From the NCBI GenBank assembly GCA_023379075.1, contig JAMCSO010000043.1, positions 1-5,627 of the forward strand: DNA of 5,627 bases, written 5' to 3'. A program made the translations under genes and the position numbers. The notes beneath the pieces are model-generated. The model did not search any database, was not told the origin of the DNA, and saw only the letters and a program-made list of their open reading frames with translations. This DNA comes from Candidatus Martarchaeota archaeon. Lineage in GTDB: Archaea; Micrarchaeota; Micrarchaeia; Micrarchaeales; CABMGC01. Each line of letters starts with the position of its first letter. Positions within the stretch are counted from its first letter, which is position 1. This document shows positions 1 through 5,322 of the stretch, one piece after another.

Positions 1-81
1 AGGGAACAGAACTATAGGAAGAAGGCAGCTTCCAAGCTCAAGAAGTCAGCAAGAAAAAAGGCAAAGAAGAGACGAAGATAA
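1..81 (+). CDS. C-terminal end of a gene with a highly basic tail (5' partial)
   Basis: Frame 1 is open from the left edge to a TAA at 79-81. It encodes 26 residues (REQNYRKKAASKLKK..., ending KKAKKRRR), of which about half are Lys or Arg. Such tails are common on archaeal ribosomal proteins and other RNA- or DNA-binding proteins, but too little is visible to name a family. The start lies outside the window. A weak hairpin follows the stop codon. An alternative is that this is only a lysine-rich open stretch, but the strong Lys/Arg bias and the clean stop favour a real gene end. Confidence 0.5.
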   Translation, partial: REQNYRKKAASKLKKSARKKAKKRRR

Positions 82-88
82 AATCCCT

Positions 89-106
89 CTCTTTTACAGA
101 AAAGGG
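89..106 (+). terminator. Possible weak hairpin after the left-edge gene
   Basis: Bases 89-95 (CTCTTTT) can pair with 100-106 (AAAAGGG) around an ACAG loop, giving seven pairs including one G-U. The hairpin lies 8 bases after the stop codon at 79-81 and is followed by an AT-rich stretch (TTAATAATCTT). Archaeal termination relies mainly on T-runs rather than hairpins, so this may be incidental. Confidence 0.2.
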
Positions 107-120
107 TTAATAATCTTCCA

Positions 121-483
121 GTGCCAAACCCACACTGTTCATTTTTTGGTGATAGTATAGCACAGGCAAAAACAAGAGAATTGCGTAGCGCAGAGGCAAC
201 AACATTTTCTGCTTCTTTGGGGTCGGTTGTCATGGAAGTGCGGAGAGGCGCTCGCCTGACAATAGCCGAACTCGTGATCAGGGGCGGAGCTTCTGGAAGA
301 CAAGTAGTAAATGGAAAAGAATTAACAGATCTTGAAAACGGGACTTTGGACCAGATAAGTGCTGAGAAGCTTCTAAAAAGCGGAGTCCTCACAAGCTTAT
401 TGAGAGTGCCAATAGAGGTTCTTGAAAACGAGGCACAGGGAAGGCTTGATAGATATCTTCGCAACAGCTGTTCGACCGATTGA
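121..483 (+). CDS. Hypothetical protein, 120 aa
   Basis: I do not recognise this protein. The frame opens with GTG at 121 and ends with TGA at 481-483, directly against the stop codon of the convergent gene (484). Composition looks like coding sequence: balanced charge, a beta-like stretch (MEVRRGARLTIAELVIRGG, about residues 38-56), then a charged region with a helix (QISAEKLLKSGVLTSLL) and an Arg/Glu-rich end. There is no signal peptide or membrane segment. Three Cys are scattered and make no metal motif. The start is uncertain. No clear ribosome binding site precedes GTG 121, and ATG 232 would give an 83-residue protein that keeps the beta-rich core. The opposite-strand ORF over this region is rich in Ser, Leu and Phe and looks like a shadow. 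If this ORF is not real, bases 82-483 hold nothing else I can identify. Confidence 0.5.
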   Translation: MPNPHCSFFGDSIAQAKTRELRSAEATTFSASLGSVVMEVRRGARLTIAELVIRGGASGRQVVNGKELTDLENGTLDQISAEKLLKSGVLTSLLRVPIEVLENEAQGRLDRYLRNSCSTD

Positions 484-1068
484 TTATACGATATCAACAT
501 ACATCTTATCATTGAATTCGTAAGCAGAGACTTCACCATCCTCTCTAACTCCGAATCTATCTAAAAGACTTTCTCTGGAGTCAAATTTCTCGATCCCATT
601 GTCAAGATCCATACTCACTATTCTGCCATCGAATTCGAAATAGACTAGGAAGCGCCTCTCATTGCCTCTTATTATAGCCATTGCCTTCGAAGATGCATTT
701 CCGAGGGCTAAGAGAAGTGTGCACAGGAGCACTATCTTGTCGAACACGTCACCAGCTCCGTAGTTCAGAGTCTGGCTAGGATTAAGCCAGAACTGGACAG
801 GCATAGTCACATTGATTATCTTTTCTTTCACGTGCTCATAAGCAAAGCTTCCAACCCATCTTCGAAGGCAATGGCTATAATAAGAGTATGCCTGGTACCT
901 AGCCTTTATGGCATTCGCAAATCCAACTATGCTCTCATGGTCTGGGGTTACCAGGGTTGGAAGCTCTGCCACGTAGAGACTCTCTTTCTCTTCTATATAC
1001 GACCTATATCTAAGTATTATTCCCAGATATATATCATTATAGCGCTTCAAGATCTCTACATCTTCCAT
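484..1068 (-). CDS. Transglutaminase-like fold protein, probably catalytically inactive
   Basis: The protein has 194 residues from ATG 1068; a TTG at 1092 would add eight. ATG is preferred because a TATA-like box lies about 35 bases upstream, matching the spacing at the HMG-CoA synthase gene. The first half is mostly helical and rich in Tyr and Arg. The second half matches the transglutaminase core pattern: GDVFDKIVLLCTLLLALG (residues 114-131 counted from the TTG) corresponds to the usual GDC-x-D-x-A-x-LL-x-x-LL-x-x-LG helix, followed by strands AMAIIRG, RFLVYFEF and GRIVSMDLDNG. In active enzymes the helix starts with the nucleophilic Cys, the next strand pair carries His, and then Asp. Here the Cys is Val116, the His position is Leu or Phe, and only the Asp (about 162) remains. 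The pattern match is seen by eye and the family assignment is inferred. No signal peptide is visible, so a cytoplasmic, non-enzymatic binding or scaffold role is likely. The gene contains a 30-base inverted repeat (666-695 / 857-886). Its TAA stop abuts the stop of the gene at 121-483. Confidence 0.7.
   Translation of the reverse strand: MEDVEILKRYNDIYLGIILRYRSYIEEKESLYVAELPTLVTPDHESIVGFANAIKARYQAYSYYSHCLRRWVGSFAYEHVKEKIINVTMPVQFWLNPSQTLNYGAGDVFDKIVLLCTLLLALGNASSKAMAIIRGNERRFLVYFEFDGRIVSMDLDNGIEKFDSRESLLDRFGVREDGEVSAYEFNDKMYVDIV
666..695 (+). repeat. Inverted repeat, left arm (30 bp, perfect)
   Basis: Bases 666-695 are the exact reverse complement of 857-886; the match breaks at both ends. 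The arms are 161 bases apart, both inside the gene at 484-1068. This arm encodes about residues 133-143 (TTG numbering; ASSKAMAIIRG), a predicted core strand of the transglutaminase-like fold. Confidence 0.9.
857..886 (-). repeat. Inverted repeat, right arm (30 bp, perfect)
   Basis: This is the partner of 666-695. Read in the gene's frame it encodes YSYYSHCLRR (about residues 69-78), unrelated to the peptide from the other arm because the same DNA is read on opposite strands. Recombination between the arms would invert 696-856. Reading through the inverted DNA gives Cys-Ile-Ser-Glu-Gly and then TAA, which would truncate the protein after about 83 residues. Confidence 0.9.
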
Positions 1069-1098
1069 TTCTATCCAATAATATTTTAGCAAACCTGC

Positions 1099-1106
1099 AT
1101 AAAATA
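1099..1106 (-). promoter_or_regulatory. Probable TATA box for the transglutaminase-like gene
   Basis: On the minus strand this reads TATTTTAT, centred about 35 bases upstream of ATG 1068. With archaeal initiation about 25 bases after the TATA centre, transcription would begin near 1077 and leave a leader of roughly 9 bases. There is no clear ribosome binding site, which fits a leaderless-type message. Confidence 0.4.
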
Positions 1107-1157
1107 CTATGCTACTGCATCAAAAAGAGTTAGACAATAAGCCTGCATCCATGTAAG

Positions 1158-1167
1158 ATATATAAAG
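1158..1167 (+). promoter_or_regulatory. Probable TATA box of the HMG-CoA synthase operon
   Basis: ATATATAAAG is a good archaeal TATA element, preceded by purine-rich bases (GTAAG, 1153-1157) that could act as the TFB recognition element. Its centre lies about 36 bases before ATG 1199, so transcription should start near 1188 with a leader of only about 10 bases. This argues for ATG 1199 over GTG 1190. Confidence 0.6.
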
Positions 1168-1198
1168 ATTAGCCTGACAAATCAATCTTGTGCTTTAT

Positions 1199-2248
1199 AT
1201 GTCAGGAATAATAGGTTATGGTTCATATGTGCCCAACCATAGGATAACTGTGGAAGAGATAGCAAGGGTCTGGGGCGAAGATCCTGAAAGCATAAAGAGC
1301 GGTCTCAATATAAAGGAGAAGAGCGTACCTTCAAGTGATGAAGATGCGGCAACAATAGCCGCGGAAGCTGCAAGAAAGGCTGTATATCATTCCGGAATAG
1401 ATGCCAAAGAGATAGGTGCAATCTATGTTGGCTCTGAATCACATCCTTATGCGGTCAAGCCAACCGCAACGATTGTCTCTGAAGCAATATCTGCAGGACA
1501 CAATCTCACAGCTTCGGATCTGGAGTTTGCATGCAAGGCAGGCACTGCAGGAATGCAGATGCTAATGGGAATGACCGATAGCAATATGATAAAGTACGGA
1601 ATGACGATAGGTGCAGACACTTCTCAGGGAAGGCCAGGGGATGCGCTCGAATACACTGCAAGCGCAGGAGGCGCAGCATTCATAATAGGGAAGGAGAAAA
1701 AGGAGCAGATAGCGGAGCTAATAACTACAGTAAGCTACACATCCGACACTCCTGATTTCTGGAGGAGGGAGGGTGCAGGATTTCCCTCCCACGGAGGAAG
1801 GTTTACAGGAGAGCCTGGATATTTCAGGCATATAACAAAAGCGACAGAGCTTCTTTTCGAGAAAACAGGGATGAAAGCTAACGATTTTGATTATGCAGTC
1901 TTCCACCAGCCAAACGGGAAGTTTCCCATATTGGTTGCAAAAAAGCTAGGCTTTGAGATGAAACAGATAGAGCATGGGCTGATAACTCCTGTGATAGGTA
2001 ATACCTACTCGGGAGCCTCGTTGATAGGGCTTGCAGCCACATTGGACCACGCAAAGCCTGGAGAGAAGATACTAGTAACCAGCTTCGGTTCTGGCGCAGG
2101 AAGCGACTCGTTTGCGATAGAAGTCAGGGAGGCAATAGAAGAGAAGAGAAAGAGAAGCGAGAAGGTACATGAGATGATAAGCAAAAACAAGGTCTATATC
2201 GATTATTCGAATTATCTCAAGAGCAGAGGATCTATCAAGAAAAAATAA
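1199..2248 (+). CDS. hmgS: Hydroxymethylglutaryl-CoA synthase, archaeal type
   Basis: This enzyme condenses acetyl-CoA with acetoacetyl-CoA to give HMG-CoA, the second step of the mevalonate pathway, in the cytoplasm. The protein is 349 residues from ATG 1199, the usual length of the short archaeal form. It has a thiolase-type fold and opens with GIIGYGSYVPNHRI, the typical N-terminus. Catalytic residues are all visible: Glu80 (VGSESHPYAVKP), the nucleophile Cys112 (FACKAGTAGMQ), His236 (VFHQPNGKFP), and the GNTYSGAS loop at 267-274. The end, IDYSNYLKSRG, is also typical of archaeal members. An in-frame GTG at 1190 would add three residues, but the promoter position and family N-termini favour the ATG. 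It is the first gene of a three-gene operon with thiolase and DUF35. In archaea these form a complex that channels acetoacetyl-CoA (established for the methanogen enzymes). Nothing looks damaged. Confidence 0.96.
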   Translation: MSGIIGYGSYVPNHRITVEEIARVWGEDPESIKSGLNIKEKSVPSSDEDAATIAAEAARKAVYHSGIDAKEIGAIYVGSESHPYAVKPTATIVSEAISAGHNLTASDLEFACKAGTAGMQMLMGMTDSNMIKYGMTIGADTSQGRPGDALEYTASAGGAAFIIGKEKKEQIAELITTVSYTSDTPDFWRREGAGFPSHGGRFTGEPGYFRHITKATELLFEKTGMKANDFDYAVFHQPNGKFPILVAKKLGFEMKQIEHGLITPVIGNTYSGASLIGLAATLDHAKPGEKILVTSFGSGAGSDSFAIEVREAIEEKRKRSEKVHEMISKNKVYIDYSNYLKSRGSIKKK

Positions 2249-2257
2249 GTGTTTATG

Positions 2258-3421
2258 ATGAGAGATGTAGCTATAATTGGAGTCGGACTTACAAAGTTTG
2301 GAGAGAGATGGGAATCGGGATTAAGGGAACTCATGGCCGAGGCCGGCCTGGCAGCTCTTGAAGATGCGAATGTCGAGAGCAAAGATGTGGAGATAGTCTA
2401 TGGAGGAACCATGGCTTCAGGCAGATTCATAGGGCAGGAGCATGTCGCGGCTCTTCTTGCAGACCAGCTTGGATTTAAGAACATTCCTGCAGTCAGAATA
2501 GAAAATGCATGCGCAAGCGGAGGCAGCGCATTGAGGCAAGGCTATATGGCTGTAGCTAGCGGCATGTACAACCTCGTTGCTGTTGGCGGAGTTGAGAAGA
2601 TGACTGATGCTACATCTACCGAAGCTACCACGGCACTCGGCGGAGCCGGTGACCAGGAATGGGAACTGTCACAAGGCATTACTTTTCCAGGACTATATGC
2701 ACTGATGGCAAGAAGGCATATGTATGAATACGGCACTACTGTTGAGCAGATGGCCAGCGTTGCAGTCAAGAACCACGATAATGCGTGCAAAAATGAGTAC
2801 GCGCAATTCCACAAAAAATTCACCGTCAGTGATATATTGAACTCAAAGGTCGTTGCTGATCCTTTAAGAATACTTGATTGCTCGCCAATATCTGACGGTG
2901 CTGCAGCTGTGATCCTGGCTCCTCTAGAGATAGCAAAGAAGTACACAGATACGCCTATCCATATAATAGGAAGTGCGCAGGCAAGCGATACTCTCGGACT
3001 CTCAGATAGGGATAAAATAACCGAAATCAAGGCGACCAAGATCGCCGCTGAAGATGCGTTTAGGCAGGCAAAAATATCTGCGAAAGATGTCAATGTGCTT
3101 GAGGTGCATGATTGCTTCACAATAGCAGAGATTCTTGCAATGGAAGATATGGGATTCTACAAGAAAGGAAAGGCGGCTAAGGCAATAGAAGATGGGGAAA
3201 CCGCTCTCAATTCAAAGATCTCTGTGAATACGAGCGGAGGGCTCAAGGGATGCGGACACCCCGTTGGCGCTACTGGAATTAAGCAGGCTGTGGAAGTAAC
3301 ATTGCAGCTCAGGGGCGAAGCTGGGGAAAGGCAGGTCAAGGGAGCTGAGATAGGCGTGACCCACAATGTCGGTGGCAGCGGCGCAACGTCTGTTGTGCAT
3401 GTTATGAAGAGGTATAATTGA
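2258..3421 (+). CDS. Acetoacetyl-CoA thiolase, archaeal/SCP2-like family
   Basis: This enzyme joins two acetyl-CoA to acetoacetyl-CoA, the first and thermodynamically unfavourable step of the mevalonate pathway. The 387-residue protein starts MRDVAIIGVGLTKFGE. GTG 2249 and ATG 2255 are possible earlier starts adding three and one residues. Active-site residues, numbered from ATG 2258, are the nucleophile Cys85 (ENACASGGSA), His284 with Cys286 (EVHDCFTIAE) and His334 (GLKGCGHPVGATG). The C-terminal HNVGGSGATS replaces the Cys-Gly-Gly-Gly motif of classical bacterial thiolases, which marks the archaeal/SCP2-like branch. It follows the HMG-CoA synthase stop by 9 bases, so translation is probably coupled. 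In characterised archaea this thiolase binds HMG-CoA synthase through a DUF35 bridge with a shared CoA site, which pulls the reaction forward. This neighbourhood makes a mevalonate role much likelier than fatty acid breakdown. Confidence 0.94.
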   Translation: MRDVAIIGVGLTKFGERWESGLRELMAEAGLAALEDANVESKDVEIVYGGTMASGRFIGQEHVAALLADQLGFKNIPAVRIENACASGGSALRQGYMAVASGMYNLVAVGGVEKMTDATSTEATTALGGAGDQEWELSQGITFPGLYALMARRHMYEYGTTVEQMASVAVKNHDNACKNEYAQFHKKFTVSDILNSKVVADPLRILDCSPISDGAAAVILAPLEIAKKYTDTPIHIIGSAQASDTLGLSDRDKITEIKATKIAAEDAFRQAKISAKDVNVLEVHDCFTIAEILAMEDMGFYKKGKAAKAIEDGETALNSKISVNTSGGLKGCGHPVGATGIKQAVEVTLQLRGEAGERQVKGAEIGVTHNVGGSGATSVVHVMKRYN

Positions 3422-3423
3422 TT

Positions 3424-3428
3424 GGTGA
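3424..3428 (+). promoter_or_regulatory. Ribosome binding site deciding the DUF35 start
   Basis: GGTGA matches the archaeal 16S rRNA 3' end and sits 5 bases before ATG 3434. It lies directly after the thiolase stop codon (3419-3421) and overlaps an earlier ATG at 3428, so it argues for ATG 3434 as the start. Confidence 0.55.
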
Positions 3429-3433
3429 TGTTT

Positions 3434-3829
3434 ATGGAAAGATCTTCAGCAAGTTTATGGAGAAAGATAAATTCAAGATACAACATGGTTGGGAACGAAT
3501 GCACCAACTGTGGAAAGACCTACTTCCCTCCAAGGCTGATATGCAAGGATTGCGGAAGGAAGTCAAAGATGCAGAGCAAGAAGTTTAACGGAGCAGGTGA
3601 AGTTTATTCCTACTCCAAGATACATGTTCCAACAGAAGCATTCAAAGACAGCGCTCCTTATACTGTTGGCATAATTAAATTGGATGAAGGCCCGCTTGTA
3701 GAAGGCCACATAATAGACGATGGAAAAGGGGTGAATATAGGGATGAGAGTGAAGTCAGCATTCAGGAGGATGGATGTGGACGGAGAAGAAGGTCTTATTT
3801 ACTATCACTTCAAGTTTGTTCCTGAATGA
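3434..3829 (+). CDS. DUF35 zinc-ribbon/OB-fold protein of the thiolase-HMG-CoA synthase complex
   Basis: The protein is 131 residues from ATG 3434; TTG 3422 or ATG 3428 would add four or two. An N-terminal helix (SSASLWRKINSRYN) leads into a rubredoxin-like zinc ribbon with four cysteines in two pairs, Cys23/Cys26 (CTNCG) and Cys37/Cys40 (CKDCG). An OB-fold beta barrel follows (GAGEVYSYSKIHVP onwards, ending YYHFKFVPE). This is the complete DUF35 architecture at normal length. In archaea the protein has no known catalysis of its own. It bridges acetoacetyl-CoA thiolase and HMG-CoA synthase and helps form the shared CoA-binding cleft for substrate channelling. It is the last gene of the operon, 12 bases after the thiolase stop. 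Its final 25 bases overlap the end of the convergent gene at 3805-4212. Confidence 0.92.
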   Translation: MERSSASLWRKINSRYNMVGNECTNCGKTYFPPRLICKDCGRKSKMQSKKFNGAGEVYSYSKIHVPTEAFKDSAPYTVGIIKLDEGPLVEGHIIDDGKGVNIGMRVKSAFRRMDVDGEEGLIYYHFKFVPE

Positions 3830-4212
3830 ACTTCCTCGATTCCGTCAGCCCTTCTTGTAGCTGATATCTCCCTTCCATAAGCGAAAGCAGCCTTCTTTTT
3901 ATTGTTCAATCTGTTGTAAAAGTCCCCAAGGAGATGCCAATACCTTGCAGCCCATCGCAGATCATTTTCCTTTACTGCCCTTGCTATCTCCCTTACATAA
4001 TTTAATTCAGCAGCCCTCAATAGCCGCGCTGCCTTTTCCGGATCCGAATCAATTATCCTGTTGCCTCTTCTCGCAAGGTAAAATCCCGCCATGGCAAGAT
4101 CGCCCTTCTCCATTCTGCTAAGGCACCTGATCGCATCTTCACCTTCAACCAAATTCCTCGATATTCTCTCCTTATGCTGCATGCTATCACTAAAATAATA
4201 GTAATTCTGCAT
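3805..4212 (-). CDS. Small all-helical protein of unknown function, TPR-like in character
   Basis: I do not recognise a family. The protein is 135 residues from ATG 4212, or 125 from ATG 4182. The later start has GTGAT 3 bases before it and an ATAAATA box (4218-4224) about 39 bases upstream, so it is a serious alternative. The sequence is rich in Ala, Arg, Leu and Glu and reads as successive amphipathic helices with aromatic-alanine pairs (MAGFYLARRGN, EKAARLLRAAELNYV, WAARYWHLLGDFYNRLNNKKKAAFAYGREI). The last block resembles a tetratricopeptide helix pair, suggesting a small protein-binding solenoid. There is no signal peptide or membrane segment. It follows Sua5 on the same strand after 37 bases, so it may share its transcript. 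It overlaps the DUF35 gene end by 25 bases tail to tail. That it is a gene is likely; its function is unknown. Confidence 0.75.
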   Translation of the reverse strand: MQNYYYFSDSMQHKERISRNLVEGEDAIRCLSRMEKGDLAMAGFYLARRGNRIIDSDPEKAARLLRAAELNYVREIARAVKENDLRWAARYWHLLGDFYNRLNNKKKAAFAYGREISATRRADGIEEVHSGTNLK

Positions 4213-4217
4213 CTACC

Positions 4218-4224
4218 TATTTAT
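4218..4224 (-). promoter_or_regulatory. Possible TATA-like box for the helical protein gene
   Basis: On the minus strand this reads ATAAATA. It lies too close to ATG 4212 to serve it, but is about 39 bases before ATG 4182, near the 35-37 base spacing seen at the two other promoters here. It sits in the 37-base gap after the Sua5 stop, so it could give the downstream gene its own promoter. In AT-rich DNA such a match may be chance. Confidence 0.25.
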
Positions 4225-4249
4225 CCTTTCCCTACAAACCGTCTTTTTC

Positions 4250-5254
4250 TCAACATCCTGGAAGATGCCTTACGAGCATCTCCAACTCACTTACGTTGCT
4301 GAACTTTTTGTGGTCCGATGCTTTCTTTATCCTGTTCATTATCGCTATTCCAATTCCACGCTCCTCAAATCCCTCTATGACAGCAAAATCTGCTCCTTTT
4401 TCATCTATCTTAATCAACGCGTCAAAAAGGTTTGATGCAATAGAATATAAGTCATCAGATCTTCCAAGGCTGATTCTATGCTTTGCATATCTTCGAAGTC
4501 TTTTGCAGGAATCACTGCTACCTATAAACCCTATCTCATAACTTCTGCCGAAGTCCTTTAAGATGGAAGCAAGTTCCTTCACTTCTACTTCTGAGAGGAA
4601 GAGCGGGGTGCTTGGCGAGTAATGCCTGTATTTTGTTCCTGGGCTTTTTGGCTTTTCAAAAGTCTCTGACTCTATTGAAGGGACACTTCCAAAAATCTCC
4701 TCTATGTCATCAGGAGTAAAAGCACCTGGCCTGAGCACCTTGAACTCTTCCAAGTCAAGGACTGTGGACTCAAGCCCGTATGCAGACCTTCCCGAATCTA
4801 TTATGATATCTGCCTTTCCATTGAAATATGAGAGGGCATGTGCCGCTGATGTTGAGGATGGCTTCTTGGAGAGATTTGCGCTTGGTGCAGCTACCGGAAC
4901 TCCGCTCTCTCTTATCAACGCAAGCGCAACATCATGTGCTGGCATTCTAACTGCTACAGTATCAAGCCCAGCTGTAACGGATGGTGCAACTCTACCCCTC
5001 GATTTAAGGATCAATGTGAGTGGTGCAGGCCACACTCTCTCTATCGCACTTCTATATTCTCTTGGAATCTCTGCTATCCTCTCCGCCATCTCTATGTTCG
5101 ATACATGCACTATCAGCGGATTGTCTCCTGCGCGGCCCTTGATCTCAAAAATTCGCCTGGAAGCTTCTTCATCAAGAGCATTCGCACCTATGCCATAAAC
5201 TGTCTCTGTAGGAAATACTACTATCTTGCCTTCTCTTATAGCATTCGCAGCCAT
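4250..5254 (-). CDS. sua5: Threonylcarbamoyl-AMP synthase Sua5 (YrdC domain plus Sua5 domain)
   Basis: Sua5 makes threonylcarbamoyl-AMP from threonine, bicarbonate and ATP. The KEOPS complex then transfers the group to A37 of ANN-decoding tRNAs (t6A). From ATG 5254 the protein has 334 residues. The YrdC domain (about 1-185) shows FPTETVYGIGANA, the substrate-binding KGR (IFEIKGRAGDNPLIVH), VWPAPLTLIL, TVAVRMPAH and PVAAPSANLS. The linker SPGTKYRHYSP (204-214), specific to Sua5, closes over the active site. The C-terminal Sua5 domain ends with GIGIAIMNRIKKAS. From this ATG the usual first strand and part of the first helix are missing. The frame stays open upstream and encodes LLTKVIKISKPSKKNLS, which fits the family N-terminus, so the true start is probably near 5300-5305 although no ATG, GTG or TTG is present. 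The full protein would then be about 350 residues, the normal length. It lies downstream of the TrkA-like gene on the same strand. Confidence 0.95.
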   Translation of the reverse strand: MAANAIREGKIVVFPTETVYGIGANALDEEASRRIFEIKGRAGDNPLIVHVSNIEMAERIAEIPREYRSAIERVWPAPLTLILKSRGRVAPSVTAGLDTVAVRMPAHDVALALIRESGVPVAAPSANLSKKPSSTSAAHALSYFNGKADIIIDSGRSAYGLESTVLDLEEFKVLRPGAFTPDDIEEIFGSVPSIESETFEKPKSPGTKYRHYSPSTPLFLSEVEVKELASILKDFGRSYEIGFIGSSDSCKRLRRYAKHRISLGRSDDLYSIASNLFDALIKIDEKGADFAVIEGFEERGIGIAIMNRIKKASDHKKFSNVSELEMLVRHLPGC

Positions 5255-5308
5255 TGAAAGATTTTTCTTTGAAGGCTTACTTATCTTTATTACTTTTGTG
5301 AGCAGAGT

Positions 5309-5314
5309 CTCACC
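5309..5314 (-). promoter_or_regulatory. Probable Sua5 ribosome binding site implying an upstream non-standard start
   Basis: On the minus strand this reads GGTGAG, matching the 16S rRNA 3' end and resembling the GGTGA site of the DUF35 gene. It lies just after the stop codon of the TrkA-like gene (5323-5325). The first in-frame candidate is CTG at 5305-5303, 3 bases after the G. The family's usual start aligns near CTC at 5302-5300. ATG 5254 lies 54 bases away, too far for this site. Confidence 0.45.
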
Positions 5315-5322
5315 ATTGACTG

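Noticed and set aside
82..483. Possible structured RNA (RNase P or SRP RNA) in place of the hypothetical ORF
   Set aside because: I could not find the conserved core sequences of either RNA, and the open frame with coding-like composition fits better.
12..539. 175-residue ORF on the minus strand
   Set aside because: Ser/Leu/Phe/Pro-rich shadow of the + strand coding and of the Lys/Arg-rich tail; it overlaps the end of the real gene at 484-1068 and has no family features.
832..1089. 85-residue ORF on the plus strand containing SSKAMAIIR, identical to part of the minus-strand protein
   Set aside because: The shared peptide is explained by the inverted repeat arm being read on the opposite strand; the rest looks like a shadow of the transglutaminase-like gene.
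2542..3120. 192-residue minus-strand ORF inside the thiolase gene, with hydrophobic stretches
   Set aside because: It is antisense to a thiolase with complete catalytic motifs; the hydrophobic, Ser-rich composition is what the reverse frame of such a gene gives.
4704..5198. 164-residue plus-strand ORF inside Sua5
   Set aside because: It is antisense to a clearly conserved YrdC domain and has no independent start signal or motif.
5290..5316. Short minus-strand ORF starting at the ATG just before the GGTGAG site (MVRLCSQK)
   Set aside because: Only eight codons before TAA; it is more likely an out-of-frame remnant at the Sua5 start than a leader peptide, though it is noted in the Sua5 finding.
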